From positions 1-6,295 of the forward strand of contig JALWON010000137.1 of the NCBI GenBank assembly GCA_027083475.1: 6,295 nt of DNA, written 5' to 3'. Shown here one piece after another: positions 1 to 4,321 of the stretch. Positions within the stretch are counted from its first letter, which is position 1. Each line of letters opens with the position of its first letter. A program made the position numbers and the translations under genes. Below the pieces are notes generated by a model. It was not told the DNA's origin and did no database searches. It was given only the letters and a program-made list of their open reading frames with translations. The stretch comes from Sulfurimonas sp. (lineage in GTDB: Bacteria; Campylobacterota; Campylobacteria; Campylobacterales; Sulfurimonadaceae).

Positions 1-260
1 ACTCTTTTGGCATCGACATTTCCTTCTAATTCACCCTGAACTACAAGACGATTCGTATTGACTGTTCCTTTTATATTTCCACTCTTGCCAATATTGACAT
101 CTTTTTGAGAGTGAATCACACCTTCAAATTCTCCATCGATATAGAGATTACAAGTGAGTTCAATTTCTCCCTTTATTCTTGCCCCTGCTGTAATGATGGT
201 AGTGTTTGTGTCGGTTTTAACACTTTCAAGTTCGATGTTGCTGCTACTAAAGATTGCCAT
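1..260 (-). CDS. ccmA: Bactofilin, CcmA-type cell-shape scaffold (partial, C-terminus beyond left edge)
   Basis: Bactofilins polymerise without nucleotide into beta-helical filaments; in H. pylori, CcmA organises peptidoglycan endopeptidases that set helical cell shape. The reading frame starts at ATG 260-258 and stays open to base 1, giving 86 codons plus two bases. The protein begins MAIFSSSNIELE, then enters the bactofilin repeat at about residue 20 with TIITAGARIKGEIEL, LYIDGEFEGVIHS, VNIGKSGNIKGTV and LVVQGELEGNV, the alternating beta/Gly-turn pattern of the family. It matches H. pylori CcmA as I remember it, including the MAIF start. About 50 residues are probably missing. The start is firm: no other ATG lies near, and the conserved core begins inside the overlap with the upstream endopeptidase gene. 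The two genes overlap by 88 nt in different frames. The short N-terminal tail may bind the membrane, as in other bactofilins (inference). Confidence 0.93.
   Translation of the reverse strand, partial: MAIFSSSNIELESVKTDTNTTIITAGARIKGEIELTCNLYIDGEFEGVIHSQKDVNIGKSGNIKGTVNTNRLVVQGELEGNVDAKR
173..260 (-). other. 88-nt two-frame coding overlap, endopeptidase 3' end / ccmA 5' end
   Basis: Both genes are read on the minus strand in different frames. The segment encodes the last 29 residues of the endopeptidase (from P287) and the first 29 of bactofilin. The bactofilin frame carries the conserved MAIF start and the first beta-strand repeat. The endopeptidase frame carries a low-complexity Gln/Thr/Leu-rich tail beyond the LytM domain. 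This suggests the bactofilin frame is the more constrained of the two, which is an inference. Confidence 0.85.
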
Positions 261-1120
261 GGTATTTTCTTCTCCCTTTTAAATATTTCATTATAATTGT
301 CTGTTGTCCATTTGATAAACCAATACGGATTCAAAACATCATACATATAACGAATTTCATAATGCAAATGGGGTCCATTACTCAACCCTGCATTGCCTGT
401 ATAAGCAATAAGCTCACCTTTTTGTACAAATTGTTTTGATTTTACCACAACTTTATTTAAATGCCCATAGAATGTTTTAAAACCAAAGGCATGATTGACA
501 ATCACAAGTCTTCCAAATCCACTGCGTTTATGGCGTCCTGCATACTCAACAATACCATCAGCTGGAGCATATACAGGTGTACGCATTGCTGCTTTTAAAT
601 CCACACCCCTATGAAACTCTTTTTTATGTAATGTTGGATGGATTCTATAGCCAAACTTACTCGTAATTCCTTTATACGCAATAGGCGAACCATTTGGAAT
701 AAGTTGCATCAAAGTAATTCTTTGCTCAAAGCTAATTTTACTTAAATCAAAACGTTCCTGCACACTTCGCTCTTCATCCGAAGGCTCTAAACCAAGTCGT
801 ACTTCCATCTCTGAAAGAGAATCTGCGAGAGTATCAAGCTCTTTTTTCTTTGTAAGCAGTTTTTCTTGTGTTTCTTGCATATGTGCATTGAGGGCTCTAT
901 TTTGTTCTTCAAGATTTTTATATGCGATTTCCATAGCATTTTTCTTTGCTTCTACTTTATCAATATTTGCATCCAAATATAAGATTGTAGCCACTCCTAT
1001 AAAAGTCAAAAGTAAAAGAAAAGAGAAACCGTAAAAAATGGCTTTCTTGACAAATTTATGCAGATTAATCTGCTTTACACCATTATCATCATGGATAGTT
1101 ACTGTAAAATGATTATGCAT
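173..1120 (-). CDS. csd1: Membrane-anchored M23/LytM peptidoglycan D,D-endopeptidase, Csd1/Pgp3-like
   Basis: This predicted zinc endopeptidase of 315 residues cleaves peptide crosslinks in peptidoglycan; its relatives Csd1/Csd2 (H. pylori) and Pgp3 (C. jejuni) are needed for helical shape. Residues 1-26 are a basic cytoplasmic tail, about 27-49 form one transmembrane segment (signal anchor), and about 52-110 are a charged coiled coil in the periplasm. The LytM domain covers about 146-265. The metal ligands H170 and D174 (HRGVD) and H253 (HLH), with H220 (YGH) and H251, are all present, so the enzyme should be active, unlike Csd2, which as I recall lacks part of the site. A polar tail (about 270-315) follows; residues 287-315 are encoded in the overlap with ccmA. 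The start ATG overlaps the folC stop by 8 nt and has AAAGG (1131-1127) 6 nt upstream. The symbol is by position and similarity; csd2 is the alternative. Confidence 0.9.
   Translation of the reverse strand: MHNHFTVTIHDDNGVKQINLHKFVKKAIFYGFSFLLLLTFIGVATILYLDANIDKVEAKKNAMEIAYKNLEEQNRALNAHMQETQEKLLTKKKELDTLADSLSEMEVRLGLEPSDEERSVQERFDLSKISFEQRITLMQLIPNGSPIAYKGITSKFGYRIHPTLHKKEFHRGVDLKAAMRTPVYAPADGIVEYAGRHKRSGFGRLVIVNHAFGFKTFYGHLNKVVVKSKQFVQKGELIAYTGNAGLSNGPHLHYEIRYMYDVLNPYWFIKWTTDNYNEIFKREKKIPWQSLVAATSNLKVLKPTQTLPSLQQGQE
272..278 (-). promoter_or_regulatory. Ribosome binding site for ccmA, inside the endopeptidase gene
   Basis: On the minus strand AAGGGAG (278-272) lies 11 nt before the ccmA ATG at 260. 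It is encoded within the Lys-Arg-Glu-Lys-Lys stretch (residues 281-285) of the M23 endopeptidase. It supports ATG 260 as a real start even though the upstream gene continues another 88 nt. The spacing is somewhat long, so coupling to ribosomes finishing the upstream gene may contribute. Confidence 0.6.
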
Positions 1121-2258
1121 TATAAACCTTTAAAAATGCTGCAACTACACTAAATGAGCCAAAAACAAGATAATCTTTATTGGCATCAAATGCACTAAAA
1201 TGAGAGTATTGTATAGCTAAATTACTTAAGGCTTCTTCTAAAAGTGCCTCTTGCACAATCCGCTCATCTTCAATCGCTATAATTTGCACATTTTGAATCA
1301 CAGGTTTCAAAATATGCAATATCTCTTCATAATTTTTATCTTTATAACTATTATAGACAAGCGTAAACATTCTGCCTTTTAGTGCATTTTTTATCGCTTT
1401 GGCAGCTAGGGTATTGTGCCCTACATCAAGAATGACATTACTGCCAAGCTTACTCATACGTCCAAAGAGTCTTGCATTGTGAAAACTCTCTACAGTGTAG
1501 GGAATCTTCAAAAATTTGAGTGCACTCACCGCTAAAGATAAATTATTGACTAAGTAGTGTTCTAAAGAGAGATTCTGTGCAATTGCTGCTATTTTTTCTT
1601 TATCTTTTTCATCTAAAAGTTGCTCTGCATCAAAAAAATTACACCCTTTTTGTCTCACTATTGACATACTCAAATCTCGTACAATGGGATGACTCTGCTG
1701 CGAGAAGATAGCCGTTTTTCGTACAGCATTGAGTTTTGTTTTGACTATTGCTTCTATGCTATTTCCTAAAAAGGATTCATGATCTTTGCCAATAGGAGTA
1801 ACAAGTGTAAAAATATTGTCAAAAACAGCTGTTGCATCATGTTCTCCACCAAGTCCTGCTTCAAGCACAACATAATCAACATCTCTGTAAATATACATTG
1901 CAAGTAGTGTTGTATACTCAAAATAACTCAAGCGCTCTGCTTGTTCTTGGCTTAAAATGTGCAAAAGTTTTTGATGTGCCTGTTCTAAAACAGCATCAGA
2001 AATATGCGCTCCATTAAGCCAAATACGCTCATGAAACGCAACAATATGGGGCGAGGTGTAATGCCCTACACGAAAACCGGCACGGAGCAGAGCTGTGGCT
2101 AAAAAACGCCCCGTTGTCCCTTTACCATTTGTTCCTATGATATGAATCACCTGAGGGTGTGTAAAATACTCTTTTACCTGTGCATAGATTTTTGGCATAC
2201 GAGTATAGTCAATTTTATCATAATAAAGGGGCTTCGTATCTAAAAAATTTTGTAGCAA
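1113..2258 (-). CDS. folC: Bifunctional folylpolyglutamate synthase / dihydrofolate synthase
   Basis: FolC adds glutamate to dihydropteroate (making dihydrofolate) and then further glutamates to folates, with ATP, in the cytoplasm. The 381-residue protein is short against E. coli FolC (about 420). The Mur-ligase fold shows the P-loop IIGTNGKGTTG (residues 40-50), the TSPH loop with HERI (68-79), the family signature EAGLGGEHDAT, the IGKDH metal-site motif, and a C-terminal domain opening with LFGRM and DVGHN. Several positions differ from E. coli: GLGGEHD for GLGGRLD, TKLNA for EKAGI around the expected carbamylated lysine, and DVGHNT for the usual D-x-AHNP. The start is TTG (2258-2256), two bases after the stop of the cyclase gene. 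It is the only usual start codon between the in-frame stop at 2280-2282 and ATG at 2198, and the N-terminal FLDTKPLYYDKIDYTRMP looks like authentic family sequence. Folate-pathway function is confident; both activities are assumed from the family. Confidence 0.93.
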   Translation of the reverse strand: MLQNFLDTKPLYYDKIDYTRMPKIYAQVKEYFTHPQVIHIIGTNGKGTTGRFLATALLRAGFRVGHYTSPHIVAFHERIWLNGAHISDAVLEQAHQKLLHILSQEQAERLSYFEYTTLLAMYIYRDVDYVVLEAGLGGEHDATAVFDNIFTLVTPIGKDHESFLGNSIEAIVKTKLNAVRKTAIFSQQSHPIVRDLSMSIVRQKGCNFFDAEQLLDEKDKEKIAAIAQNLSLEHYLVNNLSLAVSALKFLKIPYTVESFHNARLFGRMSKLGSNVILDVGHNTLAAKAIKNALKGRMFTLVYNSYKDKNYEEILHILKPVIQNVQIIAIEDERIVQEALLEEALSNLAIQYSHFSAFDANKDYLVFGSFSVVAAFLKVYNA

Positions 2259-2263
2259 AACTA
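2256..2263 (-). promoter_or_regulatory. Stop/TTG-start junction for folC without a well-placed ribosome binding site
   Basis: The cyclase gene ends with TAG (2263-2261), two T bases follow, and folC begins with TTG (2258-2256). The nearest purine-rich Shine-Dalgarno-like motif is GGAG at 2277-2274, about 15 nt upstream and too far for normal use. Translation of folC therefore probably depends on terminating ribosomes from the upstream gene (inference), which would keep FolC synthesis low and tied to the cyclase. Confidence 0.5.
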
Positions 2264-3811
2264 TTTTTGATACTCCGCTCTATTTCTTCCCTCATGTTTT
2301 GCTTTGTAGAGGTACTCATCTGCTGAATTGACTGTCGCTTGAAGTGAAACATGTTTTTTTCTATCAGAAATTCCTGCACTTACTGTGACTTGTATGCGTT
2401 CTTTGTTATACATAAAACGGGCTTTTTGCACATGCTTACGGACTTTTTGGGCAAAAATAAAACCACCTGCACTATCTGTATCACTCAAAATTGCTAAAAA
2501 CTCTTCCCCACCAAAACGTCCAACAACATCAACGCTTCGCGATTCTTCTTTTAAAATCTTCGCAAAGGCAGCAAGGACTGCATCTCCTGCATCATGCCCA
2601 AAAGTATCATTCACTTTTTTGAAAAAATCAATATCAAACATAACAATACTGTAGTTTCTATCATAACGTTGAAACTCTGCCTCTTTGATTTCTAAAAACT
2701 CATCAAGGGCACGTTTATTGTAAAGTTTTGTCAAAAAATCTTCTTTGGACTCTTTTTTTGTTTTTTCAAGTTCTGCTTCAAGCTTGCGAATCTTTTGACT
2801 CATCTTTGTTATTTCACCACTATGGTCTTTTAAATCACGACTGAGTATCTGTGTATTCTCTTCAAGAGCAACCGCTATAGTATACAACTTTTGATGCGCG
2901 ACTTTAAAATTTGTGCCTGAATCTTGATTGTAACGCTCAAGTTCTTTTTTTATTTTTTGTATATCTGCATTAGAAGCATCTGAACTCTCTATCATACTAA
3001 TTAAACGCAAAGAGAGTTTATCTACCACTCCATCAAGAGCTTGTACCATCTCTTTCACACTCTTTTTATCAAGAGCAATACGCAAGGCAATTGTGCTCTT
3101 AATCTCCCCTGCAATATTGGCACTCTCTAAAAGTGTTGGATCTTTTTTAATACGGGCACTCAGACTCGCAATCTTATCGTTTGCACTTGAGGCGATAGAG
3201 GGAACAAAAGAGGCAACAAGAAGTGCGGCAATTTTTTTGACACTCATCTGTTCTAGCATCTCTGTTTTAGGGATATTGGAGAGGTTGAGATTACTAATAC
3301 TCTTTTTTAAATCCTGTGTCTCTATAGTACCAAACTGCTGCAATTTTTGTAAAAATGAGTCATCATAGGTTGTTAAAAAATTAACCCAGAGTTGTCGAAA
3401 TTGATTGAGTTGTGTTGCACTTGGTGCATTTGTTATCAAATCTAAGGATTTATGTGCAAGTTCGGCAGCTTCTTTGTTATGCAAGACTTCTACAACCTGA
3501 AGAATTCTCTTTGTAAGTGTTGTTTGTGCCTCTAACAAATCGGCACATTGTGTCGGATTACTACGACTGAGTTTTGAAGAGAGGAAACGGACAAGTTCAT
3601 TGATGGTTTGAATGCGAAATGCTGCTAAATCTTTTTGTAGCTCTTTACTTAAACCTTGAGTCATATTTTGTAAATGCGAGCAATCTTCCACTTTCACACC
3701 CGCTTTCTTTGCCTCTTTACAAAAAGCCTCTGCATAGGCATCGGGAGTTAAAATCTTTCCCTCTAACTCCAAGCGTTTTATCGCTCTTTTAATAATCCCT
3801 TGAACTGTCAT
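2261..3811 (-). CDS. Diguanylate cyclase: long helical N-terminal region, coiled coil, GGDEF domain
   Basis: This protein of 516 residues is predicted to make c-di-GMP from two GTP. The C-terminal GGDEF domain (about 356-514) has the intact active-site motif GGEEF (434-438), the metal-binding FDID (392-395), KVND and GHDAGD (399-410), and LTKLYNKR at the domain entry. An RxxD product-inhibition site (R425-D428) sits five residues before the active-site motif, so feedback inhibition is expected. Residues 1-305 are mostly helical and match no sensor domain I recognise; about 306-355 form a charged coiled coil, suited to dimerising the cyclase. A mildly hydrophobic stretch (194-207) is too short and Ser-rich to call a membrane segment, and there is no signal peptide, so the protein looks cytosolic. 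The start ATG follows the lptE stop by 10 nt with AAGGAG (3823-3818) at 6-nt spacing. This position is empty in H. pylori as I recall, and held by an uncharacterised gene (Cj1089c) in C. jejuni. The signal sensed is unknown. Confidence 0.9.
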   Translation of the reverse strand: MTVQGIIKRAIKRLELEGKILTPDAYAEAFCKEAKKAGVKVEDCSHLQNMTQGLSKELQKDLAAFRIQTINELVRFLSSKLSRSNPTQCADLLEAQTTLTKRILQVVEVLHNKEAAELAHKSLDLITNAPSATQLNQFRQLWVNFLTTYDDSFLQKLQQFGTIETQDLKKSISNLNLSNIPKTEMLEQMSVKKIAALLVASFVPSIASSANDKIASLSARIKKDPTLLESANIAGEIKSTIALRIALDKKSVKEMVQALDGVVDKLSLRLISMIESSDASNADIQKIKKELERYNQDSGTNFKVAHQKLYTIAVALEENTQILSRDLKDHSGEITKMSQKIRKLEAELEKTKKESKEDFLTKLYNKRALDEFLEIKEAEFQRYDRNYSIVMFDIDFFKKVNDTFGHDAGDAVLAAFAKILKEESRSVDVVGRFGGEEFLAILSDTDSAGGFIFAQKVRKHVQKARFMYNKERIQVTVSAGISDRKKHVSLQATVNSADEYLYKAKHEGRNRAEYQK

Positions 3812-3821
3812 ACCTTACTCC

Positions 3822-4319
3822 TTAGTGTTTTGTACCCTCTGCTGATACCTGTGCGACAAATGAACTAATCGCCTTAATAGAACTAAATTTAATCGCATCA
3901 AATCGCTCTTGATCGGTTAAAATAGAGTTTGCTACCACAGAAAAATCATAGGTTCCACTTGCATTATACTGCTTCGTACTCTTCGGCGATTTTCTCAATA
4001 TAGCTAAAGTTGTCGTTGCACGATAGGCAATTACATATCCATTACTATCATACTGAATAGGTGCATAAGAGGGCTCTGATAAAGAGATTGTTAAATGTGT
4101 TTTCGCTTGTGCTGCATTTGTTAAAGAAGCATGAAAAACCTGTATAATGGCACTATCAACTGCATCTTTAATCAACACTGTATTTTCAGGGTCTTGTGCT
4201 GAAATATGCACACTCGTGCTGATACTCTCTCCTGTTACTTCTCGTGCGTATTTTGCACTCGGTTTATAACCGCAAGAAACCAGTAAAGAGACAAGTAAAA
4301 GCATTGAAACAATTTTCAT
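3822..4319 (-). CDS. lptE: LPS-assembly lipoprotein LptE
   Basis: LptE plugs the outer-membrane LPS translocon LptD and helps insert LPS or lipooligosaccharide into the outer leaflet. The protein has 165 residues with a lipoprotein signal: MK, a hydrophobic core (LLLVSLL) and the lipobox LVSC, giving lipidation at C16. The mature part is a small mixed alpha/beta domain with the stretch QYDSNGYVIAYR (89-100) leading into beta-strands, as in LptE proteins. E. coli LptE is somewhat longer (193). Identification rests on the signal, size, this motif and the position directly after leuS, where lptE also sits in E. coli and H. pylori. The reading frame extends 26 codons upstream into leuS, but that extension is a charged leuS shadow that would bury the signal peptide. 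ATG 4319 is preferred to the adjacent ATG 4322 because AAAGG (4330-4326) then lies 6 nt rather than 3 nt away. Confidence 0.8.
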   Translation of the reverse strand: MKIVSMLLLVSLLVSCGYKPSAKYAREVTGESISTSVHISAQDPENTVLIKDAVDSAIIQVFHASLTNAAQAKTHLTISLSEPSYAPIQYDSNGYVIAYRATTTLAILRKSPKSTKQYNASGTYDFSVVANSILTDQERFDAIKFSSIKAISSFVAQVSAEGTKH

Positions 4320-4321
4320 CA

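Noticed and set aside
2753..2766. Homopolymer run as a phase-variation switch
   Set aside because: Phase-variable genes in this phylum usually use longer G/C tracts or dinucleotide repeats; A6 and A7 runs are ordinary at this base composition. It is kept only as a low-scoring slippage observation.
3191..3232. Hydrophobic stretch in the cyclase (residues 194-207) as a transmembrane anchor
   Set aside because: It is only about 14 residues, contains Pro and Ser, and is embedded in amphipathic helical sequence with no partner segment, so a soluble helix is more likely.
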